Counted from the stretch's first letter, positions 29,035 through 37,718 are shown. The stretch is 64,000 nt of DNA from Elusimicrobiota bacterium (GCA_026388155.1 JAPLKI010000001.1:1-64000); one strand, 5' to 3'. Notes: generated from the letters alone by a model not told the origin. Numbers and translations: made by a program.

Positions 29035-29150
29035 GGGCCGAGCATGGGGTTACCCTGGAGCCACATAGCGGATGGGAGGCTCCAACCAGGTTGGAGGGAA
29101 ACCACGGGAGGGTTTCCTACGTGGCGCAAGGGTAATCCCATGATCGGCCC
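29035..29150. repeat. 116-bp four-stem cruciform element upstream of purH
   Basis: The outer arms, 29035-29056 (GGGCCGAGCATGGGGTTACC then CT) and 29129-29150, pair at 20 positions plus one G-U, with a single mismatch. Inside are GCCACATAG with CTACGTGGC, then two perfect hairpins: CTCCAACC-A-GGTTGGAG (29080-29096) and GGAAACC-ACGGGAG-GGTTTCC (29097-29117). The layout is cloverleaf-like. It lies 34 bp before the purH start and could be a structured leader RNA or a mobile palindrome. Confidence 0.75.
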
Positions 29151-29183
29151 GTTCTCCGGAGCGCAAAAGACTCAATTTTGAAT

Positions 29184-30683
29184 ATGGACAAAACCGCCTA
29201 TCTGAGCGTCTACGACAAAACGGGCCTTGTCGGGTTCGCGGCCGGGCTTGAGGCCCTTGGCTTTGACATTTACGCCTCAGGTTCAACCTATAAATTTTTA
29301 AAACAGGCTGGTATTGACGCCGAAGAGGCGCGCTTCTCGCCGCCTCTGCCCGTCGCCGTGCTTAAAGCGCTGTTTACAGGCGCCTGCGCCCTGGCCGAAA
29401 ACGGCGTGGAAGTGCCGCCGCCCTCGCTTGTGGTCTGCGACCTTTACCCGCTTGCCCGCCTGGCCGGGCAGGAAGACCTTGGCGCGGAAGAAATGTCGCT
29501 CTATCTCGATACGGCCAATTCCGCCGTTTTGAGGGCCGCCGCCAGAGAATTTGAAACAGTAACAGTTCTTTGCGACTCCGGAGATTACGCCCCTGTCCTT
29601 GAAATCTTAAAACAAAACGGCGAACTCGCTCCGGAACGGAAAAAAGAGCTGGCGGCCAAGACTTACGCCTATTGCGCCTATTACGACGGGACGCTCGCGC
29701 GCTATCTCTCCGGTAAAACGGATTTCCTGCGCGGAGAGACCGTGCTGAGCCTTAAAAAGGTGAAAGACCTCTCCTACGGGGAGAACCGCCATCAGAAAGC
29801 GGCCTTTTACGCTTTAAGCGGCGCAAGGCCTACCGGAATAAATTCCGCTAAAATACTTCAGGGCGGGAATTTCAACCTGAATCATTATCTTGACATGGAA
29901 ACCGCGTTTGAAATGGTGTCATATTTTGAAGAACCGGCCTGCGTGGTGGCCAAACATGCCAATCCCTGCGGGGCCGCCGCCGGCCTGAATTTGCCGGAGT
30001 GCTTCAAAGCCGCTCTTAACGCGGACCGGCTGGGAGCTTTCGGCGGCACGGCGGCCTTTAACAGGGAAGTTGACGCGGAGACCTCCGTGGCGCTGTCGGA
30101 AAGTTTTATCGAAACGGTTATCGCCGCCGGTTATTCAGGTGAAGCGCTTAAGATCCTGCGCGCAAAAAAAGGCCTGAAGGTCGTAAAGCTGGCTGTGCCG
30201 CTGGCGGCTCCGGGTGAAATGGAGCTTTTCTCCCTTTCCGGCGGGCTCCTGATAGAAGAGAAGGATAATTTCGCCCCGGCCACCGAATTTAAAATAGTTT
30301 CAAAGCGAATCCCCTCTCCCGGCCAGGCCCGCGCTCTCCGCCTGGCATGGCGCGCGGCCATTTTCGCCAAAAGCTATGCTGTTGTGCTGGCCACGGATTC
30401 GGTCACAGTTGCCATAGGCGCGGGGCAAAGCTCCACCTACGACTCCGCCCGCCTGGCCGCCATGAAAGCGGGCCAAAGGCACCCCATACTTAAAGCCGAA
30501 GCTCCTCTTGCCGCCGCTTCCGACGCCGCTCTGCCGCTTAAAACGCTTGAGGAAATACTCGCCCGGGGAGTGAGCGCGGTAATAGAGCCCGGCGGCTGGG
30601 CGGAAGATGCGGCCTGCATCAAATTCTGCGACCAGAAGAACGCCGTCCTTGCTTTCACCGGCATAAGGCACCTGAAACACTAA
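29184..30683 (+). CDS. purH: Divergent PurH-like protein (AICAR transformylase; cyclohydrolase part degenerate)
   Basis: 499 residues from ATG 29184; no good ribosome site is seen. The C-terminal transformylase retains KHANPCGAA (Lys257-His258), DRLGAFGGTAAFNREVD, SGGLL, GAGQ...DSARLAAMKAG and TGIRHLKH. Changes are GAGQSSTYDS where GAGQMSRVDS is usual, and SDAALPL where SDAFFPF is usual. In the N-terminal IMP cyclohydrolase part, LSVYDKTG and LVVCDLYP are recognisable, but the GRVKTLHPKVHGG block is absent; residues ~51-75 read FSPPLPVAVLKALFTGACAL. I infer that transformylase activity is possible and that cyclohydrolase is doubtful or done elsewhere. Confidence 0.82.
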   Translation: MDKTAYLSVYDKTGLVGFAAGLEALGFDIYASGSTYKFLKQAGIDAEEARFSPPLPVAVLKALFTGACALAENGVEVPPPSLVVCDLYPLARLAGQEDLGAEEMSLYLDTANSAVLRAAAREFETVTVLCDSGDYAPVLEILKQNGELAPERKKELAAKTYAYCAYYDGTLARYLSGKTDFLRGETVLSLKKVKDLSYGENRHQKAAFYALSGARPTGINSAKILQGGNFNLNHYLDMETAFEMVSYFEEPACVVAKHANPCGAAAGLNLPECFKAALNADRLGAFGGTAAFNREVDAETSVALSESFIETVIAAGYSGEALKILRAKKGLKVVKLAVPLAAPGEMELFSLSGGLLIEEKDNFAPATEFKIVSKRIPSPGQARALRLAWRAAIFAKSYAVVLATDSVTVAIGAGQSSTYDSARLAAMKAGQRHPILKAEAPLAAASDAALPLKTLEEILARGVSAVIEPGGWAEDAACIKFCDQKNAVLAFTGIRHLKH

Positions 30684-30755
30684 GGCCGAAGGCTGAGGGC
30701 CATTAGAAAGGCTATTAGACCGAAGGAAGAGCAGGCTGAAGGCAAAAAAACTGCT

Positions 30756-30845
30756 TTAAGCCGTATGCCATAAGCCATAAGCTGCAAGGAAATATTAGGG
30801 CTTGTTATGTATCCGCTTATGGCCTAAAGCCTATGGCGTATGGCA
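30756..30845. repeat. Variable-word hairpin A (purH / protease gap)
   Basis: The left arm at 30756-30783 is built from GCCATAAGCCATAAGC, and the right arm at 30815-30845 carries GCTTATGGCCTAAAGCCTAT. Upstream, GGCTGAGGGCC and GGCTGAAGGC words continue. It is one of about 17 such elements in the window. Confidence 0.65.
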
Positions 30846-30943
30846 TTTATCAGCCTAAACACCTGCTTCCTGGCAGTCTTCACCCTTTCGGCTGCGGGCA
30901 GGGGGCGGCTGTCAAATTAACGATAATAGACCATTCTTTGTAT

Positions 30944-32653
30944 ATGCTGAAAAACTTCGCCGGAATTTTAATTTTAGCTTTTGCCGCCGCGGCGGCGCTT
31001 ATCCCGGCGGCTTATGCCGAAGACGGAAAGCCCCGGCTGGCGCCGCTTAATCCCGCATTTGTCCAGTATCTTGAAGCGCTGAAATTGCACGGCGCCGCGA
31101 AGACGCTCAAAACCCCGTCCGGACACGGACTGGGCAAAATCCCGTCTCCGGTAATCGCCATAGCCGGTTCCCCGGCCGCAACTGCGTCGAACAGCGGCGT
31201 AAAAGTTTCGTACCCGGCTTCCTATGATTTGCGCGATCATAACAGGGTGACCCCGGTGAAAGACCAGGGTTCCTGCGGCGATTGCTGGGCTTTCAGCGCG
31301 ATGGGCTCTATGGAGTCATACTTCAGGCCCGGGGAGACGCTGGATCTGTCTGAAGCGGATCTGGATGCCAACAGCGGGTTTGATATAGGTTCCTGCAACG
31401 GCGGATACAACCAAATGTCCGCCGCCTACATGGCGCGCTGGAGCGGACCGCTTGTGGAGGGCAGCTCCACCGTGGTTAAACACGCGCAAAATATAATATT
31501 CCTCACCGCGCGCGCCGGCGCCGCGGATAACGACCGCATCAAGAGCGCTTTACTGGCCTACGGCGGTCTTGGCGTTTCGTTCTACTATGATAGCAGCTAC
31601 TATAAGTCAGGCACCCATTCCTTTTACGCCAATATTTCCACCGGCGCTTATAGCAGCAACCACGAGGTTACCTTAATCGGCTGGGATGACAATTATCCCG
31701 GAACAAACTTCTCCGTTACGCCGGGAGGCGACGGCGCTTTTATCTGCAAAAATTCATGGGGCACAGGCTGGGGCGACAACGGCTATTTTTATGTTTCCTA
31801 TTATGACGGCATATTCGGACGGGATGACTATACCGTCGCTTTCACGGGTGAGGCTGTCACCGGCTATACGCGGGAATACGGCTATGACAAGCTGGGATGG
31901 GTTACGGATTTAGGTTATAACTCAACTACCGCCTGGTATTCCAATATTTTCACCGCGGCGGCGGATGAATGGCTCAAGGCGGTCGGTTTTTACACAAACG
32001 ACTCCTCCACCAGCTACACGATCTATATTTACAGCGGTGTGACCGCGGGCCAGCCGGCCAGCGGAACCCTGGCTTATTCAGCGAGCGGTTCTTTTAATTC
32101 GCCCGGCTATTATACCGTGCCGGTCGGCGACCTGGCTGTCGCCAGGGGGCAGCTGTTTTCGGCGGTGGTCAAAGTCACAAACGCAAGCAATACGTTCCCG
32201 ATACCGGTAGAGGCGCTATTTACAGGCTACTCCAGCGGCGCTTCCTCATCAGGGCAGAGTTATACCGGCAGTGACGGCGCATCCTGGACCGCCCTGACCG
32301 GAATCTCCAGCGGCCAGCCCACCAACGTCACGCTGAAGGCATATGCCACCTCACGGCCTCCCGCGGGTACGGTGGCGCTGAAAGATAATCTCTTCAGGCC
32401 GCTGAAAAACCCGGCTGTAAAATGCAAAATAGCCGTGACGGTTTTTTCCGGCGGTAATGTAACGATTAAGGTTTACACACTGAACGGCGGTTTTGTGAAG
32501 ACTGTTTACAGCGGGCCGCAAAACATCGGCTCTTTTAATTATTCATGGGATGGCAAGAATGAAAACGGGGCGGTAGTGGCGAGCGGTCTTTATCTTGTTC
32601 ATATCAAGGGGCCCAACACAGATAAAACTGAAAAAGTGGTGGTTATAAAATGA
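30944..32653 (+). CDS. Secreted papain-like (C1) cysteine protease with lectin-like and FlgD-Ig-like C-terminal domains
   Basis: 569 residues from ATG 30944, which begins a signal peptide (MLKNFAGILILAFAAAAALI...AYA). The C1 catalytic residues are Cys114 in QGSCGDCWAFSA, His240 in NHEVTLIGWDD and Asn270 in KNSWGTGWGDNGYFYVSY. Residues ~310-470 (GYDKLGWVTDLGYNSTTAWY, then NIFTA) match the lectin-like domain often found after bacterial C1 proteases. Residues ~480-569 are a FlgD-Ig-like tail (FSGGNVTIKVYTLNGGFVKT, WDGKNENGAVVASGLYLVHI), the type used as a type IX sorting domain. The stop overlaps the start of a PorV-like gene, suggesting a cargo-and-shuttle pair. It may digest external protein. 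Confidence 0.9.
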   Translation: MLKNFAGILILAFAAAAALIPAAYAEDGKPRLAPLNPAFVQYLEALKLHGAAKTLKTPSGHGLGKIPSPVIAIAGSPAATASNSGVKVSYPASYDLRDHNRVTPVKDQGSCGDCWAFSAMGSMESYFRPGETLDLSEADLDANSGFDIGSCNGGYNQMSAAYMARWSGPLVEGSSTVVKHAQNIIFLTARAGAADNDRIKSALLAYGGLGVSFYYDSSYYKSGTHSFYANISTGAYSSNHEVTLIGWDDNYPGTNFSVTPGGDGAFICKNSWGTGWGDNGYFYVSYYDGIFGRDDYTVAFTGEAVTGYTREYGYDKLGWVTDLGYNSTTAWYSNIFTAAADEWLKAVGFYTNDSSTSYTIYIYSGVTAGQPASGTLAYSASGSFNSPGYYTVPVGDLAVARGQLFSAVVKVTNASNTFPIPVEALFTGYSSGASSSGQSYTGSDGASWTALTGISSGQPTNVTLKAYATSRPPAGTVALKDNLFRPLKNPAVKCKIAVTVFSGGNVTIKVYTLNGGFVKTVYSGPQNIGSFNYSWDGKNENGAVVASGLYLVHIKGPNTDKTEKVVVIK

Positions 32654-33597
32654 GGGTTTTACCCGCAATAAGGGCTTGCGCCGTTTTTTTGATCGCTGCC
32701 GCTTTCGCGCTTGGCGCCGGCCGCGCGCGCGCGGAATCCGGCCTTACAGGCGCGCCCATACTTAACCGCCCCATAGGGGCGCGGTCTTCAGGCATGGGAA
32801 GGGCTTTTACGGGGGTGCCGGGAGATGCTGAAAGCGTTATGTATAATCCGGCGGGGCTTGGCTTTGCGCCCGGAACGGGCGCTTATATGTCATACATGAA
32901 CGGTTTTGCCGGGGGGAGCTACGGTTTTGCCTCTGTCCCGGTAAAATTTAAAGGTTTTGTTTTGACCCCGGCTTTCCAGTATTATGATTCCGGGAAGATG
33001 AACCTGGACCTTTCAGACGGCACCAACGGTCCGGTTACCGCGGAATTAGACAAGGTCGGAATGATTTCAGCCGCTTACACCCCTGTGCCGGAGCTGGCTA
33101 TAGGCGCCACTTTTAAATTCACCAGTATTAATTTGGCCGAGGCGGCATCCGCTTCAGCCCGGAATTACGATTTTGGCCTGCTCTACGCGATGGCAAACGG
33201 TTTCAGTTTCGGAGCGGCGTCTTTAAACAACGGTGATGCGGTTAAATTTGAGGAAAAAAGCGACCCCGCTCCTAAAACGCTCCGGGCCGGAGTTGCATAT
33301 AAAATGGGGCTCAACGGGCCCGTTTTGTCCGATTTTTCCGACTACGACCTTGTCCTGACTTCAGACTGGAGCCGGAGTTATAAGGAGAAGGGATATTATC
33401 AGTCCGGACTTGAGGTTAATATGAAAAACCCCTCCATAATTTTGAGTTTACGGTTAGGCTATCTTATGGACCGGCCCGAAGAAGGTTTAACCTTAGGCGT
33501 TGGCGTTAAAAAAGAAAACTGGAGTTTTGGTTTCGGCTATGAAACGTCAAAGGATCTTGACGCCCGCCTGCTCGTTTCAGTCTTTTGCGGGTTTTAG
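32650..33597 (+). CDS. PorV/UPF0164-like outer-membrane protein
   Basis: 315 residues; the start overlaps the protease stop by 4 bases (ATGA). Signal peptide ~1-28 (ACAVFLIAAAFALGAGRARA). The family opening is RPIGARSSGMGRAFTGVPGD, AESVMYNPAGLGF; the rest is beta-strand rich and ends VSVFCGF. It is shorter than the 20266-21993 paralogue and lacks a TPR tail. PorV family barrels carry or anchor cargo with C-terminal sorting domains in type IX systems, and the coupled protease has such a tail. No other type IX component is visible here, so the role is inferred. Confidence 0.8.
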   Translation: MRVLPAIRACAVFLIAAAFALGAGRARAESGLTGAPILNRPIGARSSGMGRAFTGVPGDAESVMYNPAGLGFAPGTGAYMSYMNGFAGGSYGFASVPVKFKGFVLTPAFQYYDSGKMNLDLSDGTNGPVTAELDKVGMISAAYTPVPELAIGATFKFTSINLAEAASASARNYDFGLLYAMANGFSFGAASLNNGDAVKFEEKSDPAPKTLRAGVAYKMGLNGPVLSDFSDYDLVLTSDWSRSYKEKGYYQSGLEVNMKNPSIILSLRLGYLMDRPEEGLTLGVGVKKENWSFGFGYETSKDLDARLLVSVFCGF

Positions 33598-33689
33598 AAA
33601 AACTTTATTTTCCTGACGCGAATTTAGGAGGCAAATGGGACGAATTATGAAAGTTATCCGTCTTGTTTGCAAGCGGTTTATTGCGACAC

Positions 33690-33718
33690 TTGTCAGTCCT
33701 TTTTGAATAGTGTATTAT
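33690..33718 (+). promoter_or_regulatory. Promoter of acpS, probably leaderless
   Basis: TTGTCA (33690-33695), a 17-bp spacer and TATTAT (33713-33718) preceded by TG. The predicted start is only about five bases before the ATG at 33730, and no Shine-Dalgarno sequence is present. Confidence 0.65.
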
Positions 33719-33729
33719 TGGATTACAAT

Positions 33730-34104
33730 ATGATTCTCGGAATAGGAACCGACATTATAGAGGTGGCCAGGGTTGCCAAAGAAATCGGCAGGTCCGACGG
33801 TTTCAAGGAAAGGTATTTCTCGGCCGGGGAAATAGCTTACTGCGAGCCTAAACGCGGCAAGGCCAGGAATTACGCGGCCCGGTTCGCCGCCAAAGAGGCT
33901 TTTTTCAAGGCCCTGGGAACAGGTTATCGCGGCGGCCTCGCTTTTAAAGAGGTTGAGGTTATAAACGGCCGGCTGGGCCGGCCTGAGATCTTCCTGCGGG
34001 GCAAGGCTAAAGAACTTTGCCGGAAGCGAAAGATCCGCAGCATTCATGTGTCGCTGACGCACATTAAGGACTATTCAAGCGCGGTAGTAATTACGGAGGG
34101 ATAA
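33730..34104 (+). CDS. acpS: Holo-[acyl-carrier-protein] synthase AcpS
   Basis: 124 residues, typical length. MILGIGTDIIEVARV carries metal-binding Asp8, and ARFAAKEAFFKALGTG carries Glu56 and the conserved Lys; IHVSLTHIKDYSSAVV closes the fold. It moves phosphopantetheine from CoA to the serine of ACPs. The promoter sits so close that longer upstream starts are excluded. The next gene begins one base after the stop, and a discrete ACP lies further down, so this AcpS may serve that ACP as well as fatty-acid ACP. Confidence 0.93.
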   Translation: MILGIGTDIIEVARVAKEIGRSDGFKERYFSAGEIAYCEPKRGKARNYAARFAAKEAFFKALGTGYRGGLAFKEVEVINGRLGRPEIFLRGKAKELCRKRKIRSIHVSLTHIKDYSSAVVITEG

Positions 34105-34105
34105 A

Positions 34106-35824
34106 ATGCAAACAATAACCAAGCCGAATATCGGGTCTTATGAGGAGCGGGTGAAAGGCTCCAGTTGGGCTATTGCCGAAGAGGAACTCGGTTATAAACC
34201 TGGCAACGACATAAATATCGCCTGGTACTGCACGGACCGGATCTGCAATATGGGCAAGGCCGGCAAGACCGCTTTTATATGGGAAGGGATGGGCGGCGTG
34301 GAGAAGCGCTATACCTTCAATGACCTCCGCCTCGCGTCGAACACTATCGCCGCTTTCCTTAAGGGCCTGGGCATAGAAAGGGAGGAAAGGGTCTGCCTGT
34401 TTCTCGACCGGATCCCCGAGCTTTATCTAGGCTTCCTGGGCGTCCTGAAGACCGGCGCCGTGGCCCAGCCCCTGTTTTCGGCCTTCGGCGATGAATCGCT
34501 GCTTGTGAGGCTTGAGAACGCGCAGACAACGGCCATTATCACCCAGCGCAAGCATGTCGGCAAGGTGCGCAAGCTGCGCGAGAAGCTCCCCTGCCTGAAA
34601 CATATTATCGTGGTGGACGATGACGGCAAAAAGCCCCTCCAGGAGCGCGAAGTCGCTTTCTCGCTGGAGCACGCAACACCGGTAGAGGATTTTAAGTGCG
34701 CAGCCACCAAGGCGGAGTCGCCCTCGGTGCTTCATTACACCTCTGGCACCACGGGGATGCCTAAGGGCGCCCACCACGTTCACTATTCGCTTATCTCCCA
34801 GTACCTGACCACCAAGTGGGTGCTTGACCTGCATGACGACGACATCTATTGGTGCACGGCTGACCCGGGCTGGGTGACGGGGACATCTTACGGTATAATC
34901 GGCCCGTGGAGCCTGGGCGTGACCCAATGCGTGCTGGACGTGGGGTTCACGGCGGAAAGCTGGTACCAGTTCATCCAGAAACACCGCGTCACGGTCTGGT
35001 ACTCCGCGCCGACGGCGATACGGGCGCTGATGAAGGCCGGAGATGAAGTTGTAAAGAAGCACGACCTTTCAAGCCTGAGGCACCTGGCCAGCGTAGGCGA
35101 GCCGTTGAATTCCGAAGCCGTGGTGTGGTCAGAGCGCGTGTTCGGCCTGCCGTTCCACGACAGCTACTGGCAGACGGAAACAGGCTCTATCATGATATCG
35201 AACTATCCCGGGCTCAAGATAAAACCCGGGTCCATGGGTAAACCTTTCCCCGGCATAAAGGCGACGCTGCTTGACATGCAGACCTTCGAGCCGTTCACGG
35301 AGACCGGAAAAATCGGCCTGATAGCCATCGAACCCGGCTGGCCGGCGATGCTCCGCAGTTACTGGAACAATGAGGAAGCCTACAAGAAAAAGTTTAGGAA
35401 CGGGTGGTATCTTACCGGTGACCGGGCTACCCGCGACATGGACGGGTACTACTGGTTCGTGGGGCGCGACGACGATATAATCAACACGGCCGGGCACCTG
35501 GTAAGCCCCTTCGAGGTGGAGTCGGCGCTGCTGGAGCATCCGGCGGTGGCGGAATCCGCCGTGGTTTCGAAGCCCGACGAGATCAATATGGAGGTGGTTA
35601 AAGCTTTCGTGACGCTCAAGCCGGGTTTCGCAGGGAGCGACGACCTTATCCTTGAGATCATGAACTTCATCCGCAAGAAGCTTTCGCCGCTCGCCATGCC
35701 GCAGGAGATAGAGTTTACGCCCCTTCTCCCCAAGACACGCAGCGGCAAGATCATGCGCCGTGTCCTCAAGGCTAAGGAATGGGGACAGGAAATAGGCGAT
35801 ACGTCAACGCTTGAAAACGACTAA
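34106..35824 (+). CDS. acsA: AMP-forming acetyl-CoA synthetase-like ligase (AcsA type)
   Basis: 572 residues, matching short AcsA-type acetyl-CoA synthetases rather than the ~650-residue Acs. P-loop YTSGTTGMPKGA, adenylate motif YWQTETGS, hinge TGDRATRD, and acetylation/catalytic Lys548 in TRSGKIMRR. WCTADPGWVTGTSYG is typical of acetate-specific members. It activates acetate, or another small acid, as acyl-AMP and passes it to CoA or possibly to a carrier protein. It lies between acpS (1-bp gap) and an ACP/Kbl pair (181-bp gap with a hairpin element). The start has GGAGG close upstream, inside the acpS stop region. Confidence 0.9.
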   Translation: MQTITKPNIGSYEERVKGSSWAIAEEELGYKPGNDINIAWYCTDRICNMGKAGKTAFIWEGMGGVEKRYTFNDLRLASNTIAAFLKGLGIEREERVCLFLDRIPELYLGFLGVLKTGAVAQPLFSAFGDESLLVRLENAQTTAIITQRKHVGKVRKLREKLPCLKHIIVVDDDGKKPLQEREVAFSLEHATPVEDFKCAATKAESPSVLHYTSGTTGMPKGAHHVHYSLISQYLTTKWVLDLHDDDIYWCTADPGWVTGTSYGIIGPWSLGVTQCVLDVGFTAESWYQFIQKHRVTVWYSAPTAIRALMKAGDEVVKKHDLSSLRHLASVGEPLNSEAVVWSERVFGLPFHDSYWQTETGSIMISNYPGLKIKPGSMGKPFPGIKATLLDMQTFEPFTETGKIGLIAIEPGWPAMLRSYWNNEEAYKKKFRNGWYLTGDRATRDMDGYYWFVGRDDDIINTAGHLVSPFEVESALLEHPAVAESAVVSKPDEINMEVVKAFVTLKPGFAGSDDLILEIMNFIRKKLSPLAMPQEIEFTPLLPKTRSGKIMRRVLKAKEWGQEIGDTSTLEND

Positions 35825-35842
35825 GGAGAATAACCACTCAGG

Positions 35843-35984
35843 TAGCCAGAAGTCAAAATCAGGAGGCCGTCTGATACGCATAGCGTCTGTTACGGCACAG
35901 CCATAGGCTAGTCAGAATAAAAACGCTAGCGACGAGAAAGATGCAGCCATTCTGAATTCTGACTCCTGAATCCTGTCTGCCTAA
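35843..35984. repeat. Variable-word hairpin B (acsA / ACP gap)
   Basis: Left words CCAGAAGTCAAAATCAGGAG; right words TTCTGACTCCTGAATCCTGT. The right arm is nearly identical to that at 50948-50979 before pssA. The middle holds a less repetitive 90 bp. Confidence 0.6.
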
Positions 35985-36005
35985 ACTGTTGCTAAGGAGA
36001 CTGTA

Positions 36006-36269
36006 ATGGAAACGACTGAAGATATCCGCGGTGCCGTTTTGAAATACGTGAAAGCAGAGTATCTGGAGGACGATGACCAGGAGATCGACTGTGACACGGC
36101 GCTGATCTCCGGGGGGATAGTGGATTCCTTCTCAATGGTGTCTTTGAAGCGCTTTCTGGAGAACAGGTACAAGATCCAGATCCCCGACGACAAAGCCACT
36201 CCGGAGGCTTTCGACAGCGTTAATAAGATAACCTCGCTCGTGGAAACATTCGTGGCAGGGAAAGTTTGA
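36006..36269 (+). CDS. Discrete acyl carrier protein
   Basis: 87 residues, acidic and helical. The phosphopantetheine site is in GGIVDSFSMVSL with Ser41 after Asp40. FLENRYKIQIPDDKATPEAF matches helix III of ACP/PCP-like carriers. It differs from fatty-acid AcpP, which has the DSL motif in a different context. The Kbl-like gene starts 2 bp downstream, so carrier and condensing enzyme are made together. AAGGAG precedes the ATG at normal spacing. Confidence 0.88.
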   Translation: METTEDIRGAVLKYVKAEYLEDDDQEIDCDTALISGGIVDSFSMVSLKRFLENRYKIQIPDDKATPEAFDSVNKITSLVETFVAGKV

Positions 36270-36270
36270 T

Positions 36271-37518
36271 ATGGCCTTCACGAACCCTGTTCGCGAACAC
36301 TATCAGAAGGATCTCGACGCGCTCCGCAGCGCCGGCATCTTCAAGGTCGAGCGCTACATACACTCCGCGCAGGCCGCGGACATAGAAGTCGAGTTCCCGG
36401 CGGGCGCGGCGCTCAAGAAAGTCATAAACATGTGCGCCAACAACTATCTCGGCCTCTCCAGCCACCCCGAGGTGATCCAGGCCGCGCGCACGGGCCTGGA
36501 CACGCGCGGCTACGGGATGTCCTCGGTGCGCTTCATCTGCGGCACGCAGGATATCCACAGGGAGCTTGAGCGGCGCATGACCGAGTTCCTGGGCACCGAA
36601 GATACGATCCTCTTTCCGTCCTGCATGGACGCAAACGCGGGGGTTTTTGAGGCTATTCTGGACGATTCGGACGTGATGATCTCCGACCGCCTGGTCCACG
36701 CCTCCATCGTGGACGGCATCAGGCTGTGCAAGGCCCAGCGGGACACTTTCAAGCACGCCAACATGGAGCATCTTGAGGAGAAGCTTAAGCTTCACTCCGA
36801 CAAACGGCTGATGGTCGTCATTACGGACGGCGTGTTCTCGATGGACGGAGACACGGCCCCTCTTGACGCGATGGCGGCACTCTGTGAGAAGTACGGCGCC
36901 ATGCTTTTTGTGGACGAATCCCACTCAAGCGGCTTCATCGGCAGGACCGGGCGGGGAACGCACGAAAAATACGGGGTCGTGGGAAAAATAGACATCATTA
37001 CCACCACCTTCGGCAAGGCGCTGGGCGGAGCCTCGGGGGGCTGCGTTTCGGGCCGGAAGGAAATTGTGGAGTTGTGCCGGCAGAAGGCCCGTCCCTATCT
37101 CTTCTCGAACACGATAGCGCCCGTAGTGGTCTCGGGCGTACTCCGGGTGCTTGATCTTCTCTCAAAAAGCACCGAGCTCAGGGATAAGCTGGAGAGAAAC
37201 GCTACCTACTGGCGCAAAGGATTGACCGAAGCCGGCTTCGTCCTCAAGAACGGCGACACACCTATCGTGCCGGTCATGCTGTTCAACGCGAAGCTCGCCC
37301 AGGACTTCTCCCGTGATCTCTTTGACGAGGGTATATACGCCATCGGCTTCTTCTTCCCGGTCGTTCCCAAGGGCCAGGCCCGCATACGCACGCAGCTCTC
37401 GGCCGCGCATGAAACGCATCATCTGGACAAAGCCCTGGCCGCCTTCATAAAGGTGGGGAAGAAGTATGGGATATTGGGAAAGACTAAAGAGGAAATTGTC
37501 GCCATGTACGGACTGTAG
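36271..37518 (+). CDS. kbl: Kbl-like alpha-oxoamine synthase (2-amino-3-ketobutyrate CoA ligase family)
   Basis: 415 residues. PLP-dependent fold-type I enzyme with Schiff-base Lys249 in TTTFGKALGGASGG, DESHSSGF (His218) and MCANNYLGLSSHPEV. GMSSVRFICGTQDIHRELE and FFFPVVPKGQARIRTQLSAA agree closely with Kbl, not with BioF, HemA or Spt. Kbl condenses glycine with acetyl-CoA (reversibly). No threonine dehydrogenase is next to it. The partners are an ACP and an acetate-activating ligase, so the acyl donor may be acetyl-ACP. A rho-independent terminator follows. Confidence 0.88.
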   Translation: MAFTNPVREHYQKDLDALRSAGIFKVERYIHSAQAADIEVEFPAGAALKKVINMCANNYLGLSSHPEVIQAARTGLDTRGYGMSSVRFICGTQDIHRELERRMTEFLGTEDTILFPSCMDANAGVFEAILDDSDVMISDRLVHASIVDGIRLCKAQRDTFKHANMEHLEEKLKLHSDKRLMVVITDGVFSMDGDTAPLDAMAALCEKYGAMLFVDESHSSGFIGRTGRGTHEKYGVVGKIDIITTTFGKALGGASGGCVSGRKEIVELCRQKARPYLFSNTIAPVVVSGVLRVLDLLSKSTELRDKLERNATYWRKGLTEAGFVLKNGDTPIVPVMLFNAKLAQDFSRDLFDEGIYAIGFFFPVVPKGQARIRTQLSAAHETHHLDKALAAFIKVGKKYGILGKTKEEIVAMYGL

Positions 37519-37577
37519 GTAGTGTTGAAGCGGAGTTTTGAAAAGTGAGGGGCGAAACAGGCTTATACTCTTAAATA

Positions 37578-37604
37578 AAAAAACCCGGTTTCCCGGGTTT
37601 TTTT
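37578..37604 (+). terminator. Rho-independent terminator after kbl
   Basis: AAAAAACCCGG, loop TTT, CCGGGTTTTTTT: a GC stem flanked by A and T tracts, usable in both directions. Confidence 0.9.
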
Positions 37605-37689
37605 ATTTCCTCTGCTATTTCACTTTCCGGAAATTGCAGTTGAAGGCGTTTTGTATTGAGTAACTTTCGGGTAAAATAAACATTTTAAT

Positions 37690-37711
37690 TTGCGGCGTTT
37701 TTTTGTAGATT
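37690..37711 (+). promoter_or_regulatory. Possible promoter of the DUF4912 gene, near-leaderless
   Basis: An AT-rich run ends in TGTAGATT (-10 at 37706-37711), seven bases before the ATG at 37719. The -35 is poor. It resembles the acpS and 46873 arrangements. Confidence 0.3.
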
Positions 37712-37718
37712 ATAGGTT

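Noticed and set aside
36271-37518. Serine palmitoyltransferase (sphingolipid) assignment
   Set aside because: The motifs agree much better with glycine-using Kbl along the whole length; the locus resemblance alone is not enough.
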